The notes: a model not told the origin generated them from the letters alone. A DNA stretch of 19,300 bases from Actinomycetes bacterium (GCA_023336875.1 JAMBLH010000071.1:1-19300); one strand, 5' to 3'; shown: positions 1 through 8,300, numbered from the stretch's first letter. Numbers and translations: made by a program.

Positions 1-207
1 GACGGATCCGTCACCGCAACGGATTTCTGGGGCAAGCGCCGCTTCGCCTACGAGATTAACCAAATGAACGAGGGGTACTACTCCGTCATCACATTTGATG
101 GGGACGTGGAACTACAGGATACCCTTCACCGTTCACTGGCACTGCTCGACAGTGTTGTCCGACACAAGATCCTCAGGCAATACCCCGCCAAGAGCGTCGC
201 CAGTTGA
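1..207 (+). CDS. rpsF: 30S ribosomal protein bS6, 3' part only
   Basis: The window opens inside this gene; frame 1 is open from base 1 to a TGA at 205-207, giving the last 68 residues. The segment holds the bS6 core: a WGKRRFAYEI strand followed by a YY-V-F strand and a helix ending in DSVVRHKILR, which matches the C-terminal half of bS6, the small-subunit protein that packs against bS18 and 16S rRNA. Identity is supported by the following genes, ssb, rpsR and rplI, the classic bS6 operon order. The start and regulatory region lie outside the window. Confidence 0.93.
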   Translation, partial: DGSVTATDFWGKRRFAYEINQMNEGYYSVITFDGDVELQDTLHRSLALLDSVVRHKILRQYPAKSVAS

Positions 208-262
208 TTCGTGTCACACAGACCGTTCACACTAATGAACAAGCTGAGAGAAGAGAGATGCA

Positions 263-712
263 ATGAGCAATAGCGTGACCCTCGTAGGAAACCTTGTCGA
301 AGATCCCGAGCTTCGCTTCACCGCAAGTGGCATTGCAATGGCCAAGGTCCGAATAGCCGTCAATCGGCGTTACCGCGATCGCAATGACGAATGGCAGGAA
401 GACACCAGCTTCTTCGGAGGTACCTGCTGGCGCGATGTCGCTGAGAACATCTCGGAATCGCTCTCCAAAGGTGACAGGGTGTTTATCACCGGTCGTCTTG
501 AGCAGCGTAACTGGGAGACGAACGAGGGCGAGAAGCGCTCGGTTGTCGAAGTTCGTATCGACGAGATAGGGCCGTCGCTCCGTTGGGCGACGGCAACCGT
601 AACTCGGACGCCCCGTTCTGATGGTGGGGGCGGCAACTATGGCGGTGGCAACACCACCCCAGCAGCACCGGTCGCTCGCACGGACTTCGGTCCTGACGAA
701 GCACCGTTCTAG
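263..712 (+). CDS. ssb: Single-stranded DNA-binding protein
   Basis: 149 residues. An N-terminal OB fold covers about residues 1-105: it opens MSNSVTLVGNLVEDPELRF, has the W-R-D-VAENI segment near residue 55, and the GDRVFITGRLEQR strand. A short Gly/Asn-rich linker follows (about 115-135), ending in an acidic tip, DFGPDEAPF, a variant of the usual DDDIPF tail that recruits replication and repair partners. The protein coats ssDNA at forks as a tetramer. The start at 263 is preceded by a purine-rich AGAGAAGAGAG stretch acting as ribosome binding site. It lies 55 nt after rpsF and 20 nt before rpsR, so it is probably cotranscribed. The linker is short for an actinobacterial SSB. Confidence 0.95.
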   Translation: MSNSVTLVGNLVEDPELRFTASGIAMAKVRIAVNRRYRDRNDEWQEDTSFFGGTCWRDVAENISESLSKGDRVFITGRLEQRNWETNEGEKRSVVEVRIDEIGPSLRWATATVTRTPRSDGGGGNYGGGNTTPAAPVARTDFGPDEAPF

Positions 713-732
713 AAACTTCAAGGAGCACATCC

Positions 733-1035
733 ATGGCTAGTCCAAGAACCCCGAGAAAGCGTCGTCGCCCTGAGCTGACGGCAAAGAAGAAAAGGGCCGT
801 GTACCGGTTCTCAGACGAAGAAGTTGTCGATTACAAGGACATTGCGCTGTTGCGCAAGTTCATGTCCGACCGCGGGAAGATTCGTTCGCGTCGCGTCACA
901 GGCCTGACGCCGAAGCGCCAACGCGAGGTTGCAATGGCCATCAAGAATGCGCGCGAGATGGCGCTTCTTCCGTACACGTCATACCGATCCGGTGCGCCTG
1001 GAAGGTCTGACCGCGGATCGAGGTCCAGCAGATGA
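733..1035 (+). CDS. rpsR: 30S ribosomal protein bS18
   Basis: 100 residues. The bS18 core is clear: a basic N-terminus, then YKDIALLRKFMSDRGKIRSRRVTGL and KRQREVAMAIKNAREMALLPYTS. It binds 16S rRNA next to bS6 in the platform. The zinc-binding Cys residues of C+ forms are absent, so this is a zinc-independent C- paralogue. About 17 extra C-terminal residues rich in Ser, Arg and Gly follow the usual end of the family (about 75-85 residues). A strong AAGGAG at 720-725 sets the start. The TGA overlaps the rplI ATG as ATGA (1032-1035), which implies translational coupling. Confidence 0.95.
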   Translation: MASPRTPRKRRRPELTAKKKRAVYRFSDEEVVDYKDIALLRKFMSDRGKIRSRRVTGLTPKRQREVAMAIKNAREMALLPYTSYRSGAPGRSDRGSRSSR

Positions 1036-1478
1036 AGGTCATCCTCACCAAGCCTGTCGAGTCACTCGGCGAGAAGGGCGATGTGGTCGAGGTAGCAGAC
1101 GGGTACGCCCGCAACTATCTCGTTCCCAAGAAGTTCGCTGTGAAGGCGTCGGCCGGGTCCTTGAAGCAGGCTGAGTCGATGCGTGTTGCTCGTATCGAAT
1201 CTGCCCGCAAGTCACTCGAGGATGCCCAGACGCTCGCTGACTCGCTTGCGGGAACCCGCGTCGTGGTAGCAGCGCGGGCAGGGGACGCCGGGAACCTCTT
1301 CGGTTCCATCGGTGCCACAGACATCGCTGAAGCCATCGTCAAGTTCACCGGTGTCGAGATCGACAAGAAGATCATCCAGATCGATGAGCCGATCAAGGAA
1401 ATCGGCCTTCACGAGATCGCGATCAGACCGCACACAGATATCGAGGTCCACGTGACCCTGGACGTGATCCCGGCGTAG
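1032..1478 (+). CDS. rplI: 50S ribosomal protein bL9
   Basis: 148 residues, the normal length. The N-terminal signature is intact (MKVILTKPVESLGEKGD, then V-ADGYARNYLVPKKFAVKA), followed by a long connecting helix (about 40-75) and the C-terminal rRNA-binding domain with NLFGSIGATDIAEAI near residue 95. bL9 binds 23S rRNA at the base of the L1 stalk and helps frame maintenance. The gene overlaps rpsR by 4 nt and has only a weak ribosome binding site (GAGGTC about 9 nt upstream), consistent with reinitiation after rpsR. Its last codons form the left arm of an inverted repeat described separately. Confidence 0.95.
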   Translation: MKVILTKPVESLGEKGDVVEVADGYARNYLVPKKFAVKASAGSLKQAESMRVARIESARKSLEDAQTLADSLAGTRVVVAARAGDAGNLFGSIGATDIAEAIVKFTGVEIDKKIIQIDEPIKEIGLHEIAIRPHTDIEVHVTLDVIPA

Positions 1479-1497
1479 CCGAATCGTCGACGTCCAG
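1458..1497 (+). terminator. Possible terminator or attenuator overlapping the rplI stop
   Basis: A perfect 8-bp inverted repeat, CTGGACGT (1458-1465) and ACGTCCAG (1490-1497), encloses a second small hairpin, CGGC-GTA-GCCG (1471-1481), that spans the rplI stop codon. No U-tract follows, which is common in high-GC genomes. It could separate the ribosomal genes from dnaB or cause partial readthrough. Confidence 0.4.
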
Positions 1498-1513
1498 CTC
1501 GCGAAGAACGTAT

Positions 1514-1540
1514 TTGACCGCGAAAAGACGGAAGTATCTG
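1514..1540 (+). promoter_or_regulatory. Candidate promoter upstream of dnaB
   Basis: TTGACC (1514-1519) and TATCTG (1535-1540) are separated by 15 nt within the 209-nt rplI-dnaB gap. The -35 is a good match; the spacer is short and the -10 is imperfect. If real, it would give dnaB its own transcript and place the small ORF at 1548 almost at the 5' end. Confidence 0.25.
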
Positions 1541-1547
1541 AGGTTCC

Positions 1548-1691
1548 ATGTCATTCGCTCGTCCGCTTATGCTCGGCATGCTGGCGCCAGGGCATCAGCG
1601 CAACCAACAGAAAACGTCACACCCGACATGCATGATGGCGAGTGCCACGTTGACGACACGCTCTGACAACACAGCAGAGGAGGACCGGTGA
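1548..1691 (+). CDS. Possible 47-residue leader ORF before dnaB
   Basis: An uninterrupted frame begins at ATG 1548 with TGAGG four bases upstream and ends in a TGA (1689-1691) that overlaps the dnaB GTG start as GTGA. The product begins MSFARPLMLGMLAPGH, has six Met and one Cys in 47 residues, and resembles no family I recognise. The four-base overlap suggests translational coupling, but a GTGA start creates such an overlap by itself in that frame, so it is weak evidence. It could equally be non-coding leader sequence. Confidence 0.25.
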   Translation: MSFARPLMLGMLAPGHQRNQQKTSHPTCMMASATLTTRSDNTAEEDR

Positions 1692-3046
1692 CAGCGGTCA
1701 TAGAAACACAGACCGCCCGCTCACCCCGGGTGCCACCGCACAGCATCGACGCCGAAGAATCGGTCCTCGGGTCGGTGCTTCTCTCGAGTGACGCAGCCAA
1801 TGTCGCACTTGAGAAGCTTCACGTCGACGACTTTTACAAGCCCTCGCACCAACGAATCTTCGAGGTTGTAAAGCAGCTTTTCGATGCGAACGAACCCATC
1901 GATGCAGTGACCGTCTCGGAGGGCCTCAGGCGCGACGGTTCACTCGACCGCATGGGCGGTATCGAAGCTCTCACACGCCTGATCGACTCGGTCCCCTCGA
2001 CGTCCAACGCCGAGTATTACGCCGGCATAGTCGAGGAGCACGCACTTCGTCGTCGACTGATGCGTGTCGGCGGTGATATCGGCGTCATCGCAGGAAGAAC
2101 AGAGGAACCCATCTCAGAGGTTGTCGACAAGGCAGAGCAAGCAGTGTTTGCGGTAGCAGAGCGACAGGTCGGCGACGGTCTCCAGAACATCGATGATCTT
2201 CTTGGCCCCGCGATCGAAAAAGCCGAGGAGCTTCAGCGAAACGGTTCGGAGGTAACAGGAATTGCGACGGGATACCGTGACCTTGACCGGATGCTCGCGG
2301 GACTCCATCCAACGAACCTCTTGATCCTCGCCGCACGCCCAGGCATGGGAAAGACCTCGTTGATGCTCAATATTGCTCAGAACGTTGCTCTTGCGGGCAA
2401 TACGGTTGCGATCTTCAGCCTTGAGATGAGCCGCGAGGAGATCGTCACCCGGATGTTGTGCGCAAACGGCCGAATTGACTCACAGAAGCTTCGCACAGGC
2501 CGTTTGACCGAGGTTGACTTTACGAAGCTCTCGAACGCTGCAGGAGCGCTGTATAAGCAGAACATTTTCGTAGATGACTCTCCCGGATTGACCGTCACCG
2601 AGATCCGTGCGAAGAGCCGAAGGCTCAGACGGAGGCCGGGCCTTGACCTGATAGTCGTTGACTACATCCAGCTGATGAACGGATCCGGTCAGGAGAACAG
2701 ACAGCAGGAGATCGCGATGATCTCGCGTTCCCTCAAGGGCCTGGCGCGTGAGTTGAAAGTCCCGATCATTGCGCTGTCACAGCTCAATCGTGGTGTCGAG
2801 TCGCGGGAGGACAAGCGGCCACGCCTTGGCGATCTTCGTGAGTCAGGTGCAGTCGAGCAGGATGCTGATGTCGTGATGTTCATTTACCGCGACGAGTATT
2901 ACTACCCGGAGAAGGTGGAGTCCAAGGGCGTTGCAGAGATCGTTATCGCCAAGCATCGCCAGGGCGGTGTTGGCAAGATCGACATGACGTTCCTGCCCGA
3001 GTTCACCTTGTTCGCCGACATGGGACGCTCAGACCCGCCAATGTAG
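1688..3046 (+). CDS. dnaB: Replicative DNA helicase DnaB
   Basis: 452 residues, full length and without an intein. The N-terminal helical domain (about 15-120, beginning PPHSIDAEESVLGSVLL) is followed by a linker and the RecA-like C-terminal domain. Walker A is ARPGMGKTS near 216-223, Walker B LDLIVVDYIQLM near 318-329, then SRSLKGLARELKVPIIALSQLNR and the DLRESGAVEQDADVVMFIYRDE region. It forms the hexameric ring that unwinds DNA ahead of the fork, powered by ATP. The GTG start is chosen because AGAGGAGG lies 5-7 nt upstream. It follows rplI by 209 nt and is followed by a hairpin repeat that may terminate it. Confidence 0.96.
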   Translation: MTAVIETQTARSPRVPPHSIDAEESVLGSVLLSSDAANVALEKLHVDDFYKPSHQRIFEVVKQLFDANEPIDAVTVSEGLRRDGSLDRMGGIEALTRLIDSVPSTSNAEYYAGIVEEHALRRRLMRVGGDIGVIAGRTEEPISEVVDKAEQAVFAVAERQVGDGLQNIDDLLGPAIEKAEELQRNGSEVTGIATGYRDLDRMLAGLHPTNLLILAARPGMGKTSLMLNIAQNVALAGNTVAIFSLEMSREEIVTRMLCANGRIDSQKLRTGRLTEVDFTKLSNAAGALYKQNIFVDDSPGLTVTEIRAKSRRLRRRPGLDLIVVDYIQLMNGSGQENRQQEIAMISRSLKGLARELKVPIIALSQLNRGVESREDKRPRLGDLRESGAVEQDADVVMFIYRDEYYYPEKVESKGVAEIVIAKHRQGGVGKIDMTFLPEFTLFADMGRSDPPM

Positions 3047-3131
3047 GGAACGCTCCGCGTTCCTGGGGGTTGCTGCGCAACTCCGGGGTTCACGCTCCGC
3101 GTTCCTTGGGAGTTACCAGCAACTCCGGGCT
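3047..3131 (+). repeat. 42-bp tandem repeat of small hairpins after dnaB (likely terminator)
   Basis: Two imperfect copies with a 42-nt period. ACGCTCCGCGTTCC occurs at 3050-3063 and 3092-3105, and GCAACTCCGGG at 3077-3087 and 3119-3129. Each copy folds into two hairpins. In the first copy these are GGAACGC-TCC-GCGTTCC (3047-3063, 7 bp) and GGGGTTGC-TGC-GCAACTCC (3066-3084, 8 bp with one wobble). In the second they are ACGC-TCC-GCGT (3092-3102) and GGAGTT-6 nt-AACTCC (3109-3126). The array begins directly after the dnaB stop and probably ends its transcript. Confidence 0.7.
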
Positions 3132-3162
3132 CATCCTTCGCGATCTTTGCGACACTCGGGGC

Positions 3163-3174
3163 TAGCCTCGTCGG
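3163..3174 (+). promoter_or_regulatory. Leaderless promoter -10 of the EamA gene
   Basis: TAGCCT (3163-3168) fits the TANNNT -10 consensus and is followed by exactly 6 nt and the ATG at 3175, placing the transcription start on the start codon. No Shine-Dalgarno precedes the ATG. The enclosing box GCTAGCCTCG recurs before the hydrolase-cyclase gene on the other strand. No convincing -35 is visible. Confidence 0.55.
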
Positions 3175-4062
3175 ATGAATTCCGGACAACGCACCCAAGT
3201 CCTCGCGATCGGAGCCCTCGCGGGCCTCTCGATAGCGTGGGGTGCAATCCCCTTGTTCGTGAGGAACGACATCCCTTCGATCCAGCTTGTGGGGGCGCGC
3301 GTCACCTTTGGGGCTGTCGCTCTCGTTGCGGTCGCTGCCGCGCTTGGCAGGCTGAGGGTCCCACAGGTGAGACGGTGGCGACTGGTTCTCTCGGGGGTAC
3401 TTCTTGCCTTGCATTGGGTCACGTTCTTCGAGTCGATCAAATTGACGACTGTTGCCGTGGCGCTTGCCGTGCTCTATCTGGGGCCTATCGCTGCGGCCAT
3501 TCTCGCGGGTCCACTATTTGGCGAACACGCGGGCAGGCGGATCTGGGTGGCGCTAGCTGTCGCTCTCTTCGGGACGCTGCTCGTCGTTCAGCCGTGGCAG
3601 ACCGACGTCGTTGATCCGGCTGGAGTCGGCATGGCCGCGCTCTCAGCCGCGCTACTCGCGGGTGTCATGCTTGCAGGGAAGCCTGTTGCAAAGGATCTTG
3701 GTGGGTTGACCATGGCCACCGGCGAGCTCATCGTTGCAACGGTTCTGCTTGCGCCAGCGACGTATGAGGCGCTCACCCAGAACGGCGAGTTCATCGTGGA
3801 CTTCTTGATTCTCGGTGCGCTCTTCACAGGTTTGGCCGGGTTCGTGTTCTGGGAGTCGATGCGCCATGTGCCAGTCGCTGCCGTCAGCGTGGTGATGTAC
3901 CTCGAGCCGGCGTCAGCAGTGGTGTGGGCAGCTCTGTTCCTCGGCGAGATCCCGAATACACTGTCATGGATTGGCGTAATCCTTGTGATCGTCGGCGGCC
4001 TTGTCGCGGCGAGCTCCACGGGTAAACAGCAGGATGCAATCGGCGCTCAGGCCGCGATGTGA
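3175..4062 (+). CDS. EamA-family (DMT superfamily) membrane transporter
   Basis: 295 residues with about ten hydrophobic segments arranged as two EamA repeats (about 8-140 and 150-280). Typical features are the first helix with SIAWGAIPLFVRNDIPSIQLVGARVTFG, the HWVTFFESIKLTTVAVALAVLYLGPI segment at the end of the first repeat, and the matching FVFWESMRHVPVAAVSVVMYLEPASAVVWAALFLGEIP in the second. Members export or import amino acids, nucleobases or other small metabolites; the substrate cannot be read from sequence. It acts in the cytoplasmic membrane. The start agrees with the leaderless -10 just upstream. It is monocistronic, convergent with the surface-protein gene across a 28-nt gap. Confidence 0.9.
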   Translation: MNSGQRTQVLAIGALAGLSIAWGAIPLFVRNDIPSIQLVGARVTFGAVALVAVAAALGRLRVPQVRRWRLVLSGVLLALHWVTFFESIKLTTVAVALAVLYLGPIAAAILAGPLFGEHAGRRIWVALAVALFGTLLVVQPWQTDVVDPAGVGMAALSAALLAGVMLAGKPVAKDLGGLTMATGELIVATVLLAPATYEALTQNGEFIVDFLILGALFTGLAGFVFWESMRHVPVAAVSVVMYLEPASAVVWAALFLGEIPNTLSWIGVILVIVGGLVAASSTGKQQDAIGAQAAM

Positions 4063-4090
4063 GTCTTTGACGTCAAACGCTCGAACCATA

Positions 4091-5190
<1,100 letters not shown>

Positions 5191-5194
<4 letters not shown>

Positions 5195-6630
5195 GAGTAC
5201 GCCGCGAGGACGCGTTCGGCAAAGGGCCCATCCGTGACGATTGGCGCCTGGGCTGCCGGTGGGACTTCGATGGGAACTCCCTCATTGCGGGGGAGCGAGA
5301 CTTCGAAATTCGTCCATCCGCCAGCGCGGACGAATCGGATGTCACCGCCCATCGTTCGTGCGAGCGAGCGTGCAATGGACAGTCCGAGGCCCACGGAGCC
5401 CGTGAGCAGCGTCTCAACGCCGTCGTGGACGAAGCGGTCGAACATCCGTTGCTCAAGATCGGGATCCATGACCTCGCCGTTGTCAGACACAGTCAATACT
5501 GCACGATCGCCGTCACTCTCGAGGTAGACGTCGACGGTTGGGCCGCCGTGTTTGATGGCATTCGATACGAGGTTTCGGATTATCTGTCGAACTCTGTTTG
5601 GATCCGCCCAGCAAAGGACGTCACCCATGATCTGGACTGTGGCACCAGAGCGGGTCATCGCGCCTGTGGCAGCGACGGTCTCGGCTCGAAGATCAACGTT
5701 CTCGTATGCAAACTTCAGGGCATCGGACTCAACGCGAGCAGCGGTGAGGAGATCCTCGATCATTCGCGAGAGCTCAACGGAGTCCTCATGGATGAGCGCA
5801 ACCAACTCGACTGTCTCATCCGGATCAAGTACGTCGTTGTTCACAAGGTACTCGCTGAACCCGTAGATACTGGTGAGAGGAGTCCTGAGCTCGTGGGAGA
5901 TACCGGCGATGAAGTCGTCCTTCGCCCTACCAAGCTCCTGCTCAGCCTCGAGCTGCGCGTTCATCGTGAGCCTTGCTTCGCGTAGCTGACGTCTGACGAG
6001 AAGGAAGTAGAGGATGATCGCGACAGCGGGAATCAGTAGCGTGGCGAGAAGGCGAGTGAGCCAACCCACGGCACCCGCGAAACGTTCTGTGCGACGAATC
6101 TCATCGACCGTGGCCGCCTGGCGAGACGCAAGAGCCGCGGCCAGGGTGTCGTAGCCCTGTTCGAGGTCCGAGCCTCTGAGTTGTTCAGCTTCGATGGCCT
6201 GTCCGTCAGCCAGAAGGGCAACTATCTGGCTACCGGTGTTCGCGAAATCGTTGAGGTCGCCTGCGATGAGACTCGTCGAGCTGTTCGATGCCAGGACATC
6301 GGCCCAATGTTCGACATCCGTGAGCGTGACGGTCGCGGCGGTCAGTGCAATGTCCAGCGCCTCGTCGGATGCGACACCAAGTTCGTTGTCGATCCCGAAC
6401 ACCGTCGCCTGCGCAAGGGCAGCCCTTGAGAGTGCAGCCGACCCCGCGGCGGCGTTGGCTTCATGGAGAGAACGAGCGCTCTCGGCGACTTGTCTGGCGC
6501 CTGAGGAGGTTGCAAACACGAAGGCAAGTGCGATGAGGATCACAACGATCCCGAGTCCACCTACGACCGCGACAATTCGCGTACGCGTGCGCGCAGCGAA
6601 TCCCACCGGTACGACTTTCTCCGCTTCCAT
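5191..6630 (-). CDS. Membrane sensor histidine kinase (orphan)
   Basis: 479 residues. TM1 is about 17-40. An Ala-rich helical extracellular region (about 41-190) resembles a four-helix sensor bundle. TM2 is about 192-213. Then follow the dimerisation domain with DDFIAGISHELRTPLTSIYGF (phospho-acceptor His246) and the HATPase domain: N box RQIIRNLVSNAIKHG (350-362), G1 box SDNGEVMDPD (382-391), F box MFDRFVH, G2 box GSVGLGLSIARSL. In G1 the second Gly of the usual DxGxG is Val387. It should autophosphorylate and pass phosphate to a response regulator, but none is encoded in the window. It overlaps the downstream surface-protein gene by 4 nt. The ATG at 6630 lacks a clear ribosome binding site; a GTG at 6606 is an alternative. 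Confidence 0.92.
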
Positions 6631-6700
6631 GCAGTTCTATCGGAATCTCAGGTCGAAATCCTCATCGTCCGAACGACCCATTTCGCGATTGACGGAGTGA

Positions 6701-6767
6701 CTAGTGCTGCGACGACGAACGTTCCTGGCGCAGAGAACGGCGCAAATGTTCGTCGTCGCAGCACTGG
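6701..6767. repeat. Long inverted repeat (18-20 bp arms) between divergent genes
   Basis: GTGCTGCGACGACGAAC (6704-6720) is the exact reverse complement of GTTCGTCGTCGCAGCAC (6748-6764). The pairing extends outward through A6703-T6765, T6702-G6766 (wobble) and C6701-G6767. The 27-nt loop (6721-6747) contains a further GTTC/GAAC pair. It lies between the histidine-kinase start and the likely ygfZ start. It could be a terminator, a protein-binding site, or a small non-autonomous mobile element; no target duplication was seen. Confidence 0.85.
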
Positions 6768-6799
6768 CCCGAGGCGTTGCTCTGGGTCGGATCCTGGCG

Positions 6800-6805
6800 T
6801 ACCAT
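6800..6805 (+). promoter_or_regulatory. Candidate -10 element for ygfZ
   Basis: TACCAT (6800-6805) fits TANNNT and lies 9 nt before the in-frame TTG at 6815, giving a nearly leaderless transcript that starts just beyond the hairpin. No good -35 is visible. Confidence 0.3.
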
Positions 6806-6814
6806 CAACCTATC

Positions 6815-7630
6815 TTGGAACCAACTGCCACACCGATTGAGCGCGACATTGTGATCGTTCGTGGTGCCGATGCAGGCGACTATCTCCAAACCCAGCTCAG
6901 CCAAGATGTATCGGGCATTACAGTCGGTGCATCCATGTGGTCGTTTCTTCTCACGCCAAAGAGCGACATTCTGGCTCTAATGCGGATAACCCGATCAAGT
7001 GTCGAGGAGTTCATCCTCGACACGGATCCTGGCTGGGGCGACACGGTGCGCCAAACGATCGACGAGTTTCTCTTCCGCATGGATGTCGAATTCGAGCAGT
7101 CGAGGTGGACAGGAATCGCCTGGAGAGGTGGCCTACCCGACCTCTCTGATGCGCCGATCAGCGCAGAGACTCCGTGGAAGGGTATTGACGGAGTCGACAT
7201 GATTGGACCCGATGTCCTGATGCCCGAAGGTGCGGAAGTACTGAGTGTGAGCGACCTCGAGCGGGTTCGGATCGCATCCGGGTGGCCCTCAATGGGCTTG
7301 GACATCGGTCCTTCGATCACACCTGTGATGACGGGACTGGTCCCACTGACGGTGGGGTTCGAGAAGGGGTGCTACACGGGTCAGGAGTTCGTTGCCCGTG
7401 TTCACTACCGCGGCGCGGAGCCCCCCAAACGGTTGATACAACTCGAGTTCGATGACGCCGCGATCGTCGAGTCGGGGACACCGATCGTCATTGGCGGCGA
7501 CGACGTCGGGTATGTGACTTCGGCCAGTAGAGGTGTGGCCCTTGGATATCTCAAGCGCGGCAACGATACGCCATCTGGCGGTGTCGTCAGCGACGTCGAA
7601 GTGCGCCTGCTTGCTGTTGCGAATCGGTAG
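6815..7630 (+). CDS. ygfZ: Folate-binding YgfZ/GcvT-like protein
   Basis: 271 residues from the preferred start. The family signature KGCYTGQEFVARVHYRG lies near 184-200 (Cys186), within a GcvT-like folate-binding fold; the N-terminal part has DYLQTQLSQDVSGITVGASMWSFLLTPKSDI, and a C-terminal barrel ends with VALGYLKRG. YgfZ-type proteins use tetrahydrofolate and the conserved Cys to help maintain or repair iron-sulfur enzymes in the cytosol. The open frame extends up to a GTG at 6704, with an ATG at 6746, but that stretch overlaps the perfect inverted repeat and looks unlike the family N-terminus, so the TTG at 6815 behind a TACCAT box is preferred; GTG 6851 is also possible. It converges on dcd. 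Confidence 0.82.
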   Translation: MEPTATPIERDIVIVRGADAGDYLQTQLSQDVSGITVGASMWSFLLTPKSDILALMRITRSSVEEFILDTDPGWGDTVRQTIDEFLFRMDVEFEQSRWTGIAWRGGLPDLSDAPISAETPWKGIDGVDMIGPDVLMPEGAEVLSVSDLERVRIASGWPSMGLDIGPSITPVMTGLVPLTVGFEKGCYTGQEFVARVHYRGAEPPKRLIQLEFDDAAIVESGTPIVIGGDDVGYVTSASRGVALGYLKRGNDTPSGGVVSDVEVRLLAVANR

Positions 7631-7650
7631 CGAGGGTCCCGTTTCCTCGC
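7630..7650. terminator. Possible bidirectional terminator between ygfZ and dcd
   Basis: GCGAGG (7630-7635) pairs perfectly with CCTCGC (7645-7650) across a 9-nt loop, starting on the last base of the ygfZ stop codon, in the 36-nt gap between the convergent genes. Short stem and no U-tract, so support is moderate. Confidence 0.4.
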
Positions 7651-7666
7651 ACGCAGCGATGATCGA

Positions 7667-8239
7667 TCAATGGGAACCCCCGAAGTCCTGATGCATCTGA
7701 GATGGTGTGGGACCTGTCTGATCCTGGTACTTGGATCCAAGCTCGGGCGAGCCGTAGGGGAACTCTGCTGGAGTCGTCATCTGATAGAAGCTGATCTGCC
7801 CGATCTTCATACTCGGATAGATCGCGATGGGCAGGTTCGCCACATTTGACAGCTCAAGGGTGACCTGCCCCCTGAATCCCGGATCGATGAATCCCGCCGT
7901 CGAGTGGATAAGCAGACCGAGCCGCCCAAGGCTCGACTTGCCTTCGAGTCGCGCAACAATGTCGTCCGCAAGCCCAATGACTTCGAGCGTGGAACCGAGT
8001 ACGAATTCTCCTGGGTGGAGGATGAACGGTTCGGTGTCGCTCGCCTCCACACCAACTGTCAGGTCGCCCTGGGGTGCCTTCGGGTCGATAACGGCATATT
8101 TGTGGTTCTCGAAGACCCTGAAGTGGGGAGCACATCGCAGATCGATGCTCGACGGCTGCACCATCGACTCCTCGTACGGATCGATGGATATCCGTCCGCT
8201 TGCGACGGCTTCCTTTATGGTTCGGTCCGAAAAGATCAT
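7667..8239 (-). CDS. dcd: dCTP deaminase, probably bifunctional (dUMP-forming)
   Basis: 190 residues, full length. The trimeric dUTPase-fold signatures are intact: QPSSIDLR near 28-35, GKSSLGRLGLLIHSTAGFID (100-120), then PGFRGQVTLELSN with the catalytic Glu, and the C-terminal KYQDQTGPTPSQ flap that closes over nucleotide. The HSTAGFIDPGF segment and the PYGS...GSKYQ tail closely resemble mycobacterial Dcd, which converts dCTP directly to dUMP, so it probably both deaminates and removes pyrophosphate, feeding thymidylate synthesis in the cytosol. The start is preceded by TAGCAT 9 nt upstream, implying a transcript with only a few leader bases. It lies 61 nt downstream of the lipoprotein rhodanese but appears to have its own promoter. 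Confidence 0.93.
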   Translation of the reverse strand: MIFSDRTIKEAVASGRISIDPYEESMVQPSSIDLRCAPHFRVFENHKYAVIDPKAPQGDLTVGVEASDTEPFILHPGEFVLGSTLEVIGLADDIVARLEGKSSLGRLGLLIHSTAGFIDPGFRGQVTLELSNVANLPIAIYPSMKIGQISFYQMTTPAEFPYGSPELGSKYQDQTGPTPSQMHQDFGGSH

Positions 8240-8248
8240 CGATGCCCG

Positions 8249-8254
8249 ATGCTA
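8249..8254 (-). promoter_or_regulatory. Candidate near-leaderless -10 for dcd
   Basis: On the minus strand TAGCAT precedes the dcd ATG by 9 nt. The surrounding ACTAGCATCG is similar to the GCTAGCCTCG box seen before two other genes here. It suggests a start of transcription 2-4 nt before the ATG. Confidence 0.4.
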
Positions 8255-8300
8255 GTGCCGTGGCACCAGCTGCCGGATGTGCCGACAACACTTGACCTCG

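Noticed and set aside
227..734. Open frames opposite ssb
   Set aside because: Antisense shadows of a clear SSB with its own ribosome binding site and operon position.
1688..3046. Possible intein in dnaB, a common insertion site in actinobacteria
   Set aside because: The 452-residue frame is continuous with normal spacing around Walker A and downstream motifs.
4066..4077. Perfect 12-bp palindrome TTTGACGTCAAA in the gap between the EamA and surface-protein genes
   Set aside because: It resembles a eukaryotic cAMP-response element by chance only. It lies between convergent 3' ends with no promoter, and without a loop it is a poor terminator.
6704..6814. N-terminal extension of ygfZ from GTG 6704
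   Set aside because: The region is occupied by a perfect inverted repeat, lacks a ribosome binding site and gives residues unlike the family N-terminus.
8255..8283. GGCAC/GTGCC repeats between the lipoprotein rhodanese and dcd
   Set aside because: The best stems are 4-5 bp with competing pairings, too weak to call a terminator.
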